This document shows, in pieces, positions 1-8,504 of a stretch of DNA of 64,000 bases. Under the pieces are notes generated by a model. The model had not been told where the DNA came from. It made no database searches and saw only the letters and a program-made list of their open reading frames with translations. Each line of letters begins with the position of its first letter. Position 1 is the stretch's first letter. Location: positions 2,761,581 to 2,825,580 of the forward strand of contig NZ_CP063169.1 of assembly GCF_014960965.1 (NCBI RefSeq), read 5' to 3'. Both the position numbers and the translations under genes were made by a program. Origin of the DNA: Ruania alkalisoli. GTDB lineage: Bacteria; Actinomycetota; Actinomycetes; Actinomycetales; Beutenbergiaceae.

Positions 1-2
1 TG

Positions 3-959
3 GCCACGTTGCGGGTGGCATTCGCCTCCTCCGCGGTGCTGGAGCTGTTCGCCAGCCTGATCGTCGCGGCCGTCGCCGTCGGGGTGGGTCTGCGGCTGGT
101 GACCGGTTCGGTGAGCCTGGAGGCTGGTCTGGCGGTGCTGATCCTCGCACCGGAGGCGCTGCTGCCGATCCGGCAGGTGGGCGCCCACTTCCACGCCTCG
201 GCCGACGGCATCGCGGCCGCGGAACGAGCGCACGCGGTCCTCGACACCGAGCCGCCCCCCGACGGGACCGGCCACGCACCCGCGACAGTCCACGCGATCC
301 GGTGGAACGCCGTCACGGTGGGAGCCGACGATCGTGCCTACGCCGCGCCGTCCGGCTTGACCGGGCGCGCCATGGCGGGGCAGGTCACGGGCCTGACCGG
401 CCCGAACGGCGCAGGGAAGTCGACGGCGATGCTCACCCTGGTCGGGGCCCTCACCCCGGACGAGGGCGAGGTTCTCGTGGAGCATCCCGACGGCGTCACC
501 TCCGTTGCGGCCCTCTCACCCGAGCAGTGGTGGCAGCAGGTGGCGTGGGTGCCGCAACGACCGGTGATCGAACCGGGAACGGTCGCCGAGTACCTCGCAG
601 TGACCCGTCCCGCCGACGACCCGAGGCTGGCCGAAGCGGCGAGCGCCACCGGATGGTCGGACGTCGTCGCGTCGCTACCGCAAGGCTGGCAGACGCGGAT
701 CGGACAGGGCGGCTGGGGCCTCTCCCTCGGGCAGCGTCAGCGGCTGGCGCTCACGCGCGCGCTGCTCGCCCCGGCGCCGGTGCTCGCCCTTGATGAACCG
801 ACGGCGCACCTGGACGGCCTCGCCCAGGAGCACCTGATCGAGGTCCTCCGCCGGGCTGCTGCGGCGGGCCGGGTGGTCATCGTGGTGGCACACCGTCCGG
901 AGTTGATCGAGGCGTGTGATGCCGTGATTGCGGTGCGGGCTGGGGAGAGGGTCTCGTGA
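3..959 (+). CDS. cydD: Thiol reductant ABC exporter subunit CydD (5' truncated)
   Basis: This is the C-terminal part of an ABC exporter half-subunit; the reading frame is open to the window edge, so the true start lies upstream. It keeps the end of the membrane domain and a full nucleotide-binding domain: Walker A GPNGAGKS, signature LSLGQ (a variant of LSGGQ), Walker B VLALDEPT and an H-loop in VVAHRPE. CydDC exports cysteine and glutathione-type thiols across the membrane and is needed to assemble cytochrome bd oxidase. The stop overlaps the next start as GTGA, and the adjacent cydC makes the assignment firm. cydAB would be expected just upstream, outside the window. Confidence 0.9.
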   Translation, partial: ATLRVAFASSAVLELFASLIVAAVAVGVGLRLVTGSVSLEAGLAVLILAPEALLPIRQVGAHFHASADGIAAAERAHAVLDTEPPPDGTGHAPATVHAIRWNAVTVGADDRAYAAPSGLTGRAMAGQVTGLTGPNGAGKSTAMLTLVGALTPDEGEVLVEHPDGVTSVAALSPEQWWQQVAWVPQRPVIEPGTVAEYLAVTRPADDPRLAEAASATGWSDVVASLPQGWQTRIGQGGWGLSLGQRQRLALTRALLAPAPVLALDEPTAHLDGLAQEHLIEVLRRAAAAGRVVIVVAHRPELIEACDAVIAVRAGERVS

Positions 960-2794
960 GCGCCCATCTCCGCTCCAGTAGTCCAGTCGAGCCAGCCCAG
1001 CCGGCCGAGCCCGCCGATGTCGTTCAGGGGCCCGAGAGTCAGGGTCAATCCCGAGAAGGGGCCGATCTTTCGACCCCTGGAGGACGCTGGTCGGGAAGAG
1101 CGGGCCGGTCGGCTAGCGGCGCTCGATCGGGCGGGCTCTGGTCAGACCTGCGCGCGGTCCGGGCGATTCTTCCGCTCCTGAACGTCTCACGCCGGCGCGC
1201 GCTGGTGGCGGTGGCGTGGGGGTCGCTGACCCTCTCCGCGGCTGTTGGGCTCGCAGCCGTCTCGGCGTGGCTGATCGCTCGCGCAAGCCAGATGCCGCAC
1301 GTCCTCGACCTGACCGTCGCCGTGGTCACCGTCCGCGCGCTGGGGATCTCGCGCGGGTTGTTCCGCTATCTGGACCGGCTGGCTTCGCACGATGTCGCGC
1401 TGCGGGGAGTCGCCGCACTGCGCGAACGGCTCTACCGGACTCTCGCCGGTGGCCGCCCCGAGGCGACCCTGGGTCTGCGGCGCGGCGACCTGCTCTCCCG
1501 GATCGGCGCGGATGCCGACACCCTGGGCGATGTGGTGGTCCGCGGGCTCCTGCCGGCCGCAGTCGCCGCGGTGGTCTCGACCGGCAGCGTGATCCTGGTG
1601 GGTGCTTTCTCGCCTGCCATCGGTGCGGTGCTCGCTCTCACCCTGCTGATCGCCGGGGTGCTCGGACCAGTCCTCGCGGCCCGTGCGGCGCGTCTGGCAG
1701 AGGTCGATGGGATGGTGCACCGCCTGGATGTCTCGGTCGCGACCTCCACGATCCTCGACGGCGCCACCGAGCTACGGGTCCAGGGCGGGATGCCGCGCGC
1801 TCGTGCCGCACTGGCCGAGGCGGAGTCCGGCCTGCGGGGCGCCCGGGATCGCGCGGCAGTCCCCGCCGCTCTCGCGCACGGGATCGGCCTGCTGACTTCG
1901 GGCATCGCCACCGTTGCGGCGCTGATGATCGGCATCCCGGCTATGACGGCGGGCACTCTCACGCCAGTGGAGCTGGCCGTGGTGGTGCTCACACCCATGG
2001 CGGCTTTCGAGGCGACTGCTGCGCTGCCTGCAGCAGCCGTGCAGCTGACCCGGTCAGCCTCGTCAGCTCGCCGGATCCTGGCGTTGCTGCACGCCGCCGG
2101 CCCCGCGCGTTGCCCCGAATCGTCGCCTCGCGTGCGGTCGGAGCGACAGAACGAGGCAACACAGGATCCGAAGGTCATCGCACGGGGTCTCGCGTGCGGC
2201 TGGCCGGGCCGCACGGTGGTCGGCGGGATCGATCTGCAGCTGGAGCCGGGTCGCGCCGTCGTACTCCTCGGCCCCAGCGGGTCGGGGAAGACCACGACGG
2301 CCCTCACCCTGGCAGGTCTCATCGACCCGATCGGCGGCGAACTGGAGATCCGCGGCGGCAGCACCCCCACGGACGTCGTCACCTTCACCCCCGAGGATGC
2401 CCACCTGTTTTCCACCACTGTGCTGGAGAACTTGCGGGTAGCGCGCGGAGACGTGAGCGCCGCGGAGGCCCACCGCATGCTGGAGCGGGTCGGCCTCAAC
2501 GACCTGGTCGCCGCCCTTCCGGAGGGCCTGAACACGCTCGTCAGCGCCGAGACACTCTCCGGCGGCGAGCGCCGCCGGCTGCTGCTGGCGCGCGCACTGT
2601 GCTCCCCCGCCCCGCTGTTGATCCTGGACGAACCGACCGAGCACCTCGACGCCGATACCGCCCTGACGCTGCAACAGGACATCCTCACCCTCGGGCGCGA
2701 GCGCGGGGTGCTGCTGATCACCCACGACGAGCGCGGCATCGACGCCGCAGATGAGGTGCTCCGCCTGGACGCATCGGCGAGACTGGACCGATGA
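956..2794 (+). CDS. cydC: Thiol reductant ABC exporter subunit CydC
   Basis: Second half of the CydDC heterodimer, 612 residues. After an unusual N-terminal extension of about 75 residues come the six-helix ABC exporter membrane domain and a nucleotide-binding domain with Walker A GPSGSGKT, signature LSGGE, Walker B LLILDEPTEHLD and H-loop THDE. The GTG start overlaps the cydD stop (GTGA) and the stop overlaps the next start (ATGA), so the three genes look translationally coupled. The extension is low-complexity, rich in Pro, Gly, Ser and Arg, and residues about 25-41 are encoded by a dispersed DNA repeat also found twice near 18.3 kb. A shorter start after the repeat cannot be excluded. Confidence 0.9.
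   Translation: MSAHLRSSSPVEPAQPAEPADVVQGPESQGQSREGADLSTPGGRWSGRAGRSASGARSGGLWSDLRAVRAILPLLNVSRRRALVAVAWGSLTLSAAVGLAAVSAWLIARASQMPHVLDLTVAVVTVRALGISRGLFRYLDRLASHDVALRGVAALRERLYRTLAGGRPEATLGLRRGDLLSRIGADADTLGDVVVRGLLPAAVAAVVSTGSVILVGAFSPAIGAVLALTLLIAGVLGPVLAARAARLAEVDGMVHRLDVSVATSTILDGATELRVQGGMPRARAALAEAESGLRGARDRAAVPAALAHGIGLLTSGIATVAALMIGIPAMTAGTLTPVELAVVVLTPMAAFEATAALPAAAVQLTRSASSARRILALLHAAGPARCPESSPRVRSERQNEATQDPKVIARGLACGWPGRTVVGGIDLQLEPGRAVVLLGPSGSGKTTTALTLAGLIDPIGGELEIRGGSTPTDVVTFTPEDAHLFSTTVLENLRVARGDVSAAEAHRMLERVGLNDLVAALPEGLNTLVSAETLSGGERRRLLLARALCSPAPLLILDEPTEHLDADTALTLQQDILTLGRERGVLLITHDERGIDAADEVLRLDASARLDR
1028..1077 (+). repeat. Dispersed 50-bp repeat, copy A, inside cydC
   Basis: This stretch matches 18311-18360 at 41 of 50 positions by hand alignment, sharing the start GGGCCCGA, a middle AGTCAGGGTC and the core CCCGAGAAGGGGCCGA. 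It is read in frame as part of the CydC N-terminal extension (GPESQGQSREGADLSTP). The other two copies lie between convergent genes, so this one was probably captured by the gene. Confidence 0.7.
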
Positions 2795-4401
2795 GACCCG
2801 CGCCCGCTGAGATGCTGCAGGCGATGCTCGCGGTCACCTCGCACCTGGAGCTGGAGGAGGTGCTCCGCAACGTTGTCGAGGCTGCGGCCGACCTCACCGG
2901 TGCCCCGTACGCGGCGATCGGTGTGCTCGATGCCGCCGGGGGCGTCGAGACCCACATCGAGACTGGTGACGCGCCGCACGTGCAAGCGCTCCTCACGCAC
3001 CCGCACGGTGTGGAGGTGCTGGAGGCCATCGGTACCGAACCGCTGCTGCTGGACGATCTCGTCGACCACCCGCGGTTCGCGGATCTGCCCCCCGGTCACC
3101 CCCGCACGGCCCGCTTCCTCGGGGTTCAGGTACGGGTGCGTGGGCAGGTCTACGGCCGCCTCTATGTGGCCGGCAAGTCCGAGCCGTTCACCGACGACGA
3201 CGCCGCCGGTGTGCACCTGCTCGCCACTGCCGCAGGTGTCGCCGTACAGAACGCACGCCTCTACGAGGCGGCACGGACGCGGGAACGGTGGCTCGCCGTC
3301 GGGCAGGAGATCACCACCACCCTCCTGTCCGGCACCGAGATCGAGGACGCACTCGCGCTGATCGCCCGTCGGGTGCGCCAGGTGGCCAAGGCAGACACGG
3401 CCCTGCTGGTGCTGCCCGGGGTCGGCTCGGATTGGGTGATCGAGTTCGCCGACGGGGACCCGGTCGGTGATCTGGTGGGGATCGTGATGCCCCCGAACGG
3501 ACGCGCGATGACCGTGTTGCGGGACGGGTACGGCATCATCGTCGACTCCTTCGCCCGGGCGAGGAACCTGCGAGTGCCCCAGTTCGGTCGGTACGGTCCG
3601 TCGCTGTACGCCCCGCTGATGGCCGGAGATGAGGGTCTCGGCGTGCTCATCCTGCTGCGGCACACCGGTGCGGTGGAGTTCACCGAGAACGAGCTCACCA
3701 TCGCCGAGTCGATCGCCCGGCAGGCGGCGCTGGCGATCACCCTCTCCCAGGCCCGGCAGGCCGAGAACCTCGCCGATCTGCTCTCCGAACGCAGCCGGAT
3801 CGCGAGCGACCTGCACGATCTGGCGATCCAGCAACTGTTCGCCACCGGCCTGCGGCTGGGGCACCTGCAGGACCAGCTCAGTGAGCCGCAGGCCGAGGAG
3901 CTTCAGGAGGCGCTGGACGGTGTGGACGAGGCCGTGGGCCAGATCCGCCGGATCGTGCACGCACTACGCACAGAGGAGGAGCGCCTCCCGTTGCAGGCTC
4001 GGGTGGAGCGGGAGCTCGCGCACGCCCGCACCGCACTGGGTCTGCAGGTGGGGTTCACGGTCACCACAGATCTGGCCGGCGTAGAGGAGGATCTGGCCGA
4101 CGACATCGTCGCCGTGGTGCGTGAGGGCCTCGCCAATGCCGCCCGTCACGCCCGCGCCGAGCACGTTGCGGTCACGATCAGCGCCCGGGGCGGGCAGGGT
4201 CAGCTGCTGGTGGTCACCGTGGCCGATGACGGCGTGGGGCCAGATCTGTCCGTCACGCGCCGCTCCGGTCTCGCGAACCTCGCCGGGCGCGCCCGCCGGC
4301 ACGCAGGCACGTGCTCGCTCCATGCTGGAGCCGGACCTGGCGCGCGCCGCGGCGCCCAGCTCATCTGGACCGCGGCACCCGCCCAGCTGTATCCGCAGTG
4401 A
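2791..4401 (+). CDS. GAF-domain sensor histidine kinase, DosS/DosT-like (probable heme sensor)
   Basis: A 536-residue soluble kinase. GAF-A spans about residues 18-160, GAF-B about 175-320, the HisKA_3 phosphoacceptor helix has His342 in SDLHDLAIQQ, and a HATPase domain with REGLANAARHA and DDGVGPD follows. In mycobacterial DosS the heme ligands are His149 and Tyr171, in PPGHPP and GNLY. Here His103 in PPGHPR and Tyr125 in GRLY have the same 22-residue spacing, so heme binding and oxygen or redox sensing are likely. The start overlaps the cydC stop (ATGA), placing the kinase in the cydDC operon. The likely partner is the DosR-like regulator at 5824-6468. Its 3' end overlaps the convergent peptidase gene by 41 bp. 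Confidence 0.87.
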   Translation: MRPAPAEMLQAMLAVTSHLELEEVLRNVVEAAADLTGAPYAAIGVLDAAGGVETHIETGDAPHVQALLTHPHGVEVLEAIGTEPLLLDDLVDHPRFADLPPGHPRTARFLGVQVRVRGQVYGRLYVAGKSEPFTDDDAAGVHLLATAAGVAVQNARLYEAARTRERWLAVGQEITTTLLSGTEIEDALALIARRVRQVAKADTALLVLPGVGSDWVIEFADGDPVGDLVGIVMPPNGRAMTVLRDGYGIIVDSFARARNLRVPQFGRYGPSLYAPLMAGDEGLGVLILLRHTGAVEFTENELTIAESIARQAALAITLSQARQAENLADLLSERSRIASDLHDLAIQQLFATGLRLGHLQDQLSEPQAEELQEALDGVDEAVGQIRRIVHALRTEEERLPLQARVERELAHARTALGLQVGFTVTTDLAGVEEDLADDIVAVVREGLANAARHARAEHVAVTISARGGQGQLLVVTVADDGVGPDLSVTRRSGLANLAGRARRHAGTCSLHAGAGPGARRGAQLIWTAAPAQLYPQ

Positions 4402-5803
4402 TGCCCCGCTCGCCCAGCCGCTGCAGGAACATCGCCACCGCGGCGGCCATGTTCTCCAGTTCGCCGGGGTGGACGCTTTCGTTCGCGGCGTGCATCTGGC
4501 TGGCCGGGTCGCTCAGACCCAGCATCACGATCGAGGCGTCCGGTTGCGCGGAGGCGAGGGCCGCCGTCAACGGGATGGATCCGCCCTGACCGGAGGTGAT
4601 CGTGGGGGTGCCGAAGGCATCCGTGAGCGCCTGCTTCAGCAGCGCGAACGCCTCGGTGTCGGTGCGCGCCCCGAAGGCCGACCCCTGCCCCGCGAGCTCG
4701 GTCGCCACCCGCACACCCCACGGGGCGGCGCGGCGCAGGTGAGCCTGCAACTTCTCGGCGGCATCGTCGGTGTCGACTCCCGGCGGCACCCGCAGGCTCA
4801 CCCGGGCAGCCGCACTGGGCTGGATGGCCGGCACCGAGCCCACCACAGCGGGTGCGTCGATCCCGAGCACGGTGACGGCGGGGCGCGCCCACAGCATGTC
4901 GGCCACCGTTCCCGAGCCGGTCACCTCGGCACTCTCGAGCATCCGGGCATCGGCCCGGAAGGCGGCCTCGTCGTATGGGGCGCCGGGCCACGTGCCGGTG
5001 GCATCGAGCCCGTCGATCGTCGTGTTGCCGCGATCATCCTTCAGCGAGGCGAGCATGGCGATCAGGGCAGCCAGCGCGTCGGGGGCAGCGCCGCCGAAGG
5101 CACCCGAATGCAGTTGCCCGGCCAAGGACTCCACCCGCACGGTCACGTCCACCATGCCGCGCAGGGCAGTGGTCAAGGTGGGCTGACCGACTTTCACGTT
5201 CCCTGTGTCCTGGATGAGGATGACGTCTGCGGAGAACTCCTCCGGGTGCGCGGCCACGTACTGCTCCAGGCCGGCGGTCCCCTGCTCCTCCGAGCCCTCG
5301 ATCACGACTGTGAGCGAAACGGGGTAGGGATCAGGGTCGGCAGGGTCGGCCCCGCGCACCGCACGCAAGGCCCGCAGCGCCGTGAGATGGCTGACCACGC
5401 TGCCCTTGCAGTCGGCGGCACCGCGGCCGTAGTAGCGGCCATCGGCGAACGTCAGCGTGAAGGGGTCGGTGCGCCAGCCCTCGGCAGGGGCGGGCTGCAC
5501 GTCGTAGTGGGCATAGAGCAGCACTCGCTGCGCACCGGGCGGGCCCTCGTAGTGCCCGATGACGGCGTCGCTTCCGTCCGGGGTGCGCACCAGTGCCGTA
5601 TCGGCCAGGCCGAGTTCGACGAGGCGTTCCCGCACCCACTCCGCGGCGAGGCGGCACTGCTCGGGGTCTTCGACGGCAGGGTCCTGCACCGATCGGTAGG
5701 AGACCAGCTCGGTCAGGTCGGAGATGGCCTGCGGCATCAGGTCTGCCACGGCCCCGGTGAGGGTGGCACTGTCCTCGGGGATGTCACTGGTGTGTTCGTG
5801 CAT
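4361..5803 (-). CDS. M20-family dipeptidase/metallopeptidase
   Basis: A 480-residue zinc aminoacylase/dipeptidase of the M20 family. Metal and catalytic motifs are visible in order: AHYDVQP, RGAADCKG, EGSEEQG, then a C-terminal MHAANES. The ATG at 5803 is preferred because it starts just before the conserved region; a GTG at 5845 would overlap the upstream response regulator by 22 bp. It lies 20 bp downstream of that regulator on the same strand and is probably cotranscribed with it. The substrate is probably a small peptide or N-acyl amino acid; the sequence does not say which. The last 41 bp overlap the end of the histidine kinase gene in antisense. Confidence 0.87.
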   Translation of the reverse strand: MHEHTSDIPEDSATLTGAVADLMPQAISDLTELVSYRSVQDPAVEDPEQCRLAAEWVRERLVELGLADTALVRTPDGSDAVIGHYEGPPGAQRVLLYAHYDVQPAPAEGWRTDPFTLTFADGRYYGRGAADCKGSVVSHLTALRALRAVRGADPADPDPYPVSLTVVIEGSEEQGTAGLEQYVAAHPEEFSADVILIQDTGNVKVGQPTLTTALRGMVDVTVRVESLAGQLHSGAFGGAAPDALAALIAMLASLKDDRGNTTIDGLDATGTWPGAPYDEAAFRADARMLESAEVTGSGTVADMLWARPAVTVLGIDAPAVVGSVPAIQPSAAARVSLRVPPGVDTDDAAEKLQAHLRRAAPWGVRVATELAGQGSAFGARTDTEAFALLKQALTDAFGTPTITSGQGGSIPLTAALASAQPDASIVMLGLSDPASQMHAANESVHPGELENMAAAVAMFLQRLGERGITADTAGRVPRSR

Positions 5804-5823
5804 GGTGCGAGCGTAATCGGCGC

Positions 5824-6468
5824 TCAGGTCGGTGCGTGCCGCCACTGCGGGTCCTGGTCACGGCGACGTCCGGTGACCCAGGCGACCACCTGCGTGCGAC
5901 GCTGCAGACCGAGTGTGGCCAGCAGTGAGGTGACGTGGTTCTTGACCGTCTTCTCCGCGACACCGAGGCGGTCGGCGACCTCACGGTTGGACAGGCCGTC
6001 CCCGATGAGCTCGACGATGCGGCGCTGGGTGGGGGTGAGCAGCTCGAACGGATCGTCGCCGCGCGGTTCGACCGGGGTGTCACGCAGGAGCGTGCGCCCG
6101 GCTGCGACGGCACGGACGGCGTCGAGCATCTGCCCACCGCGCACGGATTTGAGTACGAATGCTCGAGCGCCGGCGGCCTGGGCGGCAGCCCGTGCCTGAG
6201 GGTCGCCGAAGGAGGTGAGCACCACGGCGCGCACCTCGGGAAGCACGGCACGGACACCGTCGATGACGTCCACCCCCGTGCCGTCGGGCAACTGCAGGTC
6301 CACCAGCAACAGATCGGGTCGGGTGAGCTCCGCCCGCTGGATCGCTTCGGCCACGGTCGAGGCCTCGGCCACAACGGTCAGATCATCGACGGTGTCGATC
6401 ACACCAACCACTCCTCGCCGGACGATCTCGTGGTCATCGACGATGAGTACGCGGGTGGGGTTGGTCAC
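5824..6468 (-). CDS. NarL/FixJ-family response regulator, DosR-like
   Basis: A 214-residue two-domain regulator. The receiver has acidic DD at residues 11-12, phosphoacceptor Asp57 in LLLVDLQLPDGTG and a conserved Lys in FVLKS. The C-terminal LuxR-type helix-turn-helix contains LTPTQRRIVELIGDGLSNRE and AEKTVKNHV, and the RRTQ after it recalls mycobacterial DosR/DevR. The probable partner is the DosS-like kinase at 2791-4401, on the opposite strand about 1.4 kb away, with the M20 peptidase between them. I saw no clear DosR-type box in the window, so its targets are unknown. Orientation suggests it leads a two-gene operon with the peptidase. Confidence 0.88.
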   Translation of the reverse strand: MTNPTRVLIVDDHEIVRRGVVGVIDTVDDLTVVAEASTVAEAIQRAELTRPDLLLVDLQLPDGTGVDVIDGVRAVLPEVRAVVLTSFGDPQARAAAQAAGARAFVLKSVRGGQMLDAVRAVAAGRTLLRDTPVEPRGDDPFELLTPTQRRIVELIGDGLSNREVADRLGVAEKTVKNHVTSLLATLGLQRRTQVVAWVTGRRRDQDPQWRHAPT

Positions 6469-6562
6469 GAGTTCAGCCTATGACGAACGCCGCTGACGCA
6501 GCGCCCAATTCTCTCCCCCAAGCCTGCGCTCCTCTCGTACGCTGGCGTCGGGAGGCGAGTAC

Positions 6563-6766
6563 ATGGTGAGTCGAAGCCTGTGGTCCGGCGTCCTGGTGAC
6601 GGCGGCAGCCTTACTCGGATACATGATCGGCAACCAAGGGAATCCCCCCTGGCATGCCGTCATCGCCGCGCCGCTGGTCGGGCTTCTCGCCGGGGTCGTG
6701 GAGTATGTCCGCCAGCGGCGGTCACGCGGTCAGCGGGACGGCTCCGCCGTCGACCGTCGCACCTGA
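6563..6766 (+). CDS. Small two-helix membrane protein, unknown function
   Basis: A 67-residue protein with two predicted membrane segments (about residues 6-24 and 32-49), a short loop containing NQGNPPW, and a basic hydrophilic tail. A good ribosome binding site, GGAGG, sits at 6551-6555, seven bases before the ATG. The last 37 bp overlap the convergent LacI gene in antisense. I do not recognise the family; nothing nearby hints at a role. The strong ribosome binding site is the main reason to call it a gene. Confidence 0.6.
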   Translation: MVSRSLWSGVLVTAAALLGYMIGNQGNPPWHAVIAAPLVGLLAGVVEYVRQRRSRGQRDGSAVDRRT

Positions 6767-7704
6767 AGGTCCACCGGCAGCACCCGCGTCTGCGGGGCCG
6801 AGGCGAGTAGCAGATCCACCGCCGCTGCTCCCATCTCCAGCGCCGGCACCGCAACGGTGGTCAGTGGCGGCGCAAGCAGGCGCGCCACCGGGACGTCGTC
6901 GAATCCGACCACGCTCATACGTTCCGGAACGGGCACGCCCCGGTCGGCGAGGCGACCCAGGATGCCCAGGGCGAGCTGATCGTTGAAGGCGAGCACCGCC
7001 GTCACCCCGGCAGCCAGGGCCTGATCGGCGGCGTCGATGCCGCCCGCCGAACCCGGACGGAATGCCCCCAGGTCCACCACGGTGTCCGCACCGACAATGC
7101 CGGTGACTTCGGCTGCCCGCAGCCCTTCCCTCCGGCGCGCATCGGACCACGACGTGGACGGCCCACCGGCGTAGCCGATCTTGGTGTGCCCGAGCGCAGC
7201 CAGATGCCGCAGTGCTTGGGTGATGCCGCCGGCGTTGTCTCCCACCACGGCCGGCACGCCGTCGAGCACCCGGTTGACCAGCACCACCCGCGTGCGGCCG
7301 GCCACCTCGGCCAGTGCGTCGTCACTCGTGCGGGACGAGGCAAGCACGGCACCGTCACAGACCATCGCGAGTTGCCCGAGCACCTCTAGCTCGCGCTCCG
7401 GATCTTCGTCGGTGTCGGCGATCATCGCATTCAGCCCGGCGTCCCGGACGCGCCGCTGCATCCCGGTGGCGACGGAGGCGTAGAAGGCGTTCTGCAGGTC
7501 CGGGACCACCAGGCCGATCGCCTGACCTCGTCCGGTGACCAGCTGGCGGGCGGCCCGGTTCGGCTGGTAGTCCAGCTCCTGCGCCAGCCTCTGCACCCGC
7601 TCACGTGTCACGGCTGCGACGACCGACGAACCCGCGAGCGCGCGCGAGACGGTGGCCATGGAGACGCCGGCCGCGTCGGCGACGTCACGGAGCGTTGTGA
7701 CCAT
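6730..7704 (-). CDS. LacI-family repressor of the eda-kdgK operon
   Basis: A 324-residue LacI/GalR regulator. The N-terminal helix-turn-helix reads TTLRDVADAAGVSMATVSRAL, followed by a periplasmic-binding-like sensor domain with GVDDVP-type motifs near the C-terminus (VVGFDDVPVARL). The ATG at 7704 has an AGGAGG ribosome binding site and starts directly at the DNA-binding domain; longer versions have no such signal. It is divergent from KDPG aldolase, with two AANCGNTT-type operators in between, so it probably represses that operon and itself. KDG, KDPG or another uronate breakdown product is the likely inducer (inference). Confidence 0.9.
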   Translation of the reverse strand: MVTTLRDVADAAGVSMATVSRALAGSSVVAAVTRERVQRLAQELDYQPNRAARQLVTGRGQAIGLVVPDLQNAFYASVATGMQRRVRDAGLNAMIADTDEDPERELEVLGQLAMVCDGAVLASSRTSDDALAEVAGRTRVVLVNRVLDGVPAVVGDNAGGITQALRHLAALGHTKIGYAGGPSTSWSDARRREGLRAAEVTGIVGADTVVDLGAFRPGSAGGIDAADQALAAGVTAVLAFNDQLALGILGRLADRGVPVPERMSVVGFDDVPVARLLAPPLTTVAVPALEMGAAAVDLLLASAPQTRVLPVDLQVRRSTAEPSR

Positions 7705-7717
7705 GCATCGCCTCCTA

Positions 7718-7727
7718 CAAACGCTTG
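7718..7727. promoter_or_regulatory. LacI-type operator, site 1 (eda/lacI intergenic)
   Basis: CAAACGCTTG fits the LacI-family core AANCGNTT and differs at one base from the perfect palindrome at 7785-7794. It lies just upstream of the repressor's ribosome binding site, fitting autoregulation. Confidence 0.6.
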
Positions 7728-7784
7728 CAGAACATTGTCCCTCGAATGTTGCACATGCTAGCGTGTCCGCCACACGATTGTTTG

Positions 7785-7794
7785 CAAACGTTTG
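7785..7794. promoter_or_regulatory. LacI-type operator, site 2 (upstream of eda)
   Basis: CAAACGTTTG is a perfect 10-bp palindrome with the LacI-family core, 67 bp from site 1. A plausible promoter (TTGCAC at 7749-7754, CACGAT at 7773-7778) would start transcription close to this site, so binding would block the aldolase operon. Confidence 0.65.
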
Positions 7795-7832
7795 TGGCCC
7801 AGCACCGCACACTCGGTCACACAAGGAGAGAC

Positions 7833-8471
7833 ATGACAGTGCAGTCCCCCGAGATGCTGGAGCGCATCGGCGCCGCCCGCCTCGTTCCCGTCGTCGTGCT
7901 CGACGACGCTGCCTCCGCCGCCCCGCTCGCCGAGGCGCTCGTGGCCGGCGGCCTCCCCGTGGCCGAGGTGACGTTCCGCACCGCCGCCGCGGTGGAGTCG
8001 ATCAAGGCGATGAGCGCCCGGGGCGACATGCTGGTCGGGGCCGGGACGGTCCTGACCACAGACCAGGTCGATGCGGCCGTGGACGCTGGCGCCTCCTATG
8101 TGGTCTCGCCCGGGTTCTCGCAGGCTGTCGTGCGCCGGTGTATCGAACGCGGGGTTCTCCCCCTCCCGGGCGCAGTGACCGCCACTGAGGTGCAGGCAGC
8201 GCTCGCCGAGGGCCTGGAGGTCGTGAAGTTCTTCCCAGCCGAGACCTCCGGCGGCGCCAAGGCAATCAAGGCCCTGGCCGCCCCCTTCGGTGGGCTACGT
8301 TTCGTTCCCACCGGTGGCATCGGACCCAAGAACCTGGCCGAGTACACCGCGGTCAGTGCCGTGCTCGCCGTCGGCGGCTCCTGGATGGTGCCGCGGGACG
8401 AGATCGCCGCCGGCAACTTCGATCGCGTGAGTGAGCTGACCCGCGAGGCCGTCGCGCTCGCCGCTGCCTGA
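7833..8471 (+). CDS. eda: 2-dehydro-3-deoxyphosphogluconate (KDPG/KHG) aldolase
   Basis: A 212-residue class I aldolase that splits KDPG into pyruvate and glyceraldehyde-3-phosphate. Glu45 and Arg49 lie in VAEVTFRT and the Schiff-base Lys132 in EVVKFFPAE, nearly the same numbering as E. coli Eda (Glu45, Lys133). The phosphate-binding GGIG follows. The ATG at 7833 has an AAGGAGAG ribosome binding site. It is followed after 33 bp by the KDG kinase gene, forming a two-gene operon under the divergent LacI regulator. Together with the altronate dehydratase at 13.8 kb it completes the end of galacturonate-type sugar acid breakdown. Confidence 0.93.
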   Translation: MTVQSPEMLERIGAARLVPVVVLDDAASAAPLAEALVAGGLPVAEVTFRTAAAVESIKAMSARGDMLVGAGTVLTTDQVDAAVDAGASYVVSPGFSQAVVRRCIERGVLPLPGAVTATEVQAALAEGLEVVKFFPAETSGGAKAIKALAAPFGGLRFVPTGGIGPKNLAEYTAVSAVLAVGGSWMVPRDEIAAGNFDRVSELTREAVALAAA

Positions 8472-8504
8472 CCCGACCTGACGACCAATTCGACGAGGGA
8501 TTTC

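Noticed and set aside
1432-3960. 842-codon open frame on the minus strand
   Set aside because: It lies antisense to cydC and the kinase, which have full family motifs; the translation is Arg/Ser/Pro-rich without any recognisable domain, as expected from high GC.
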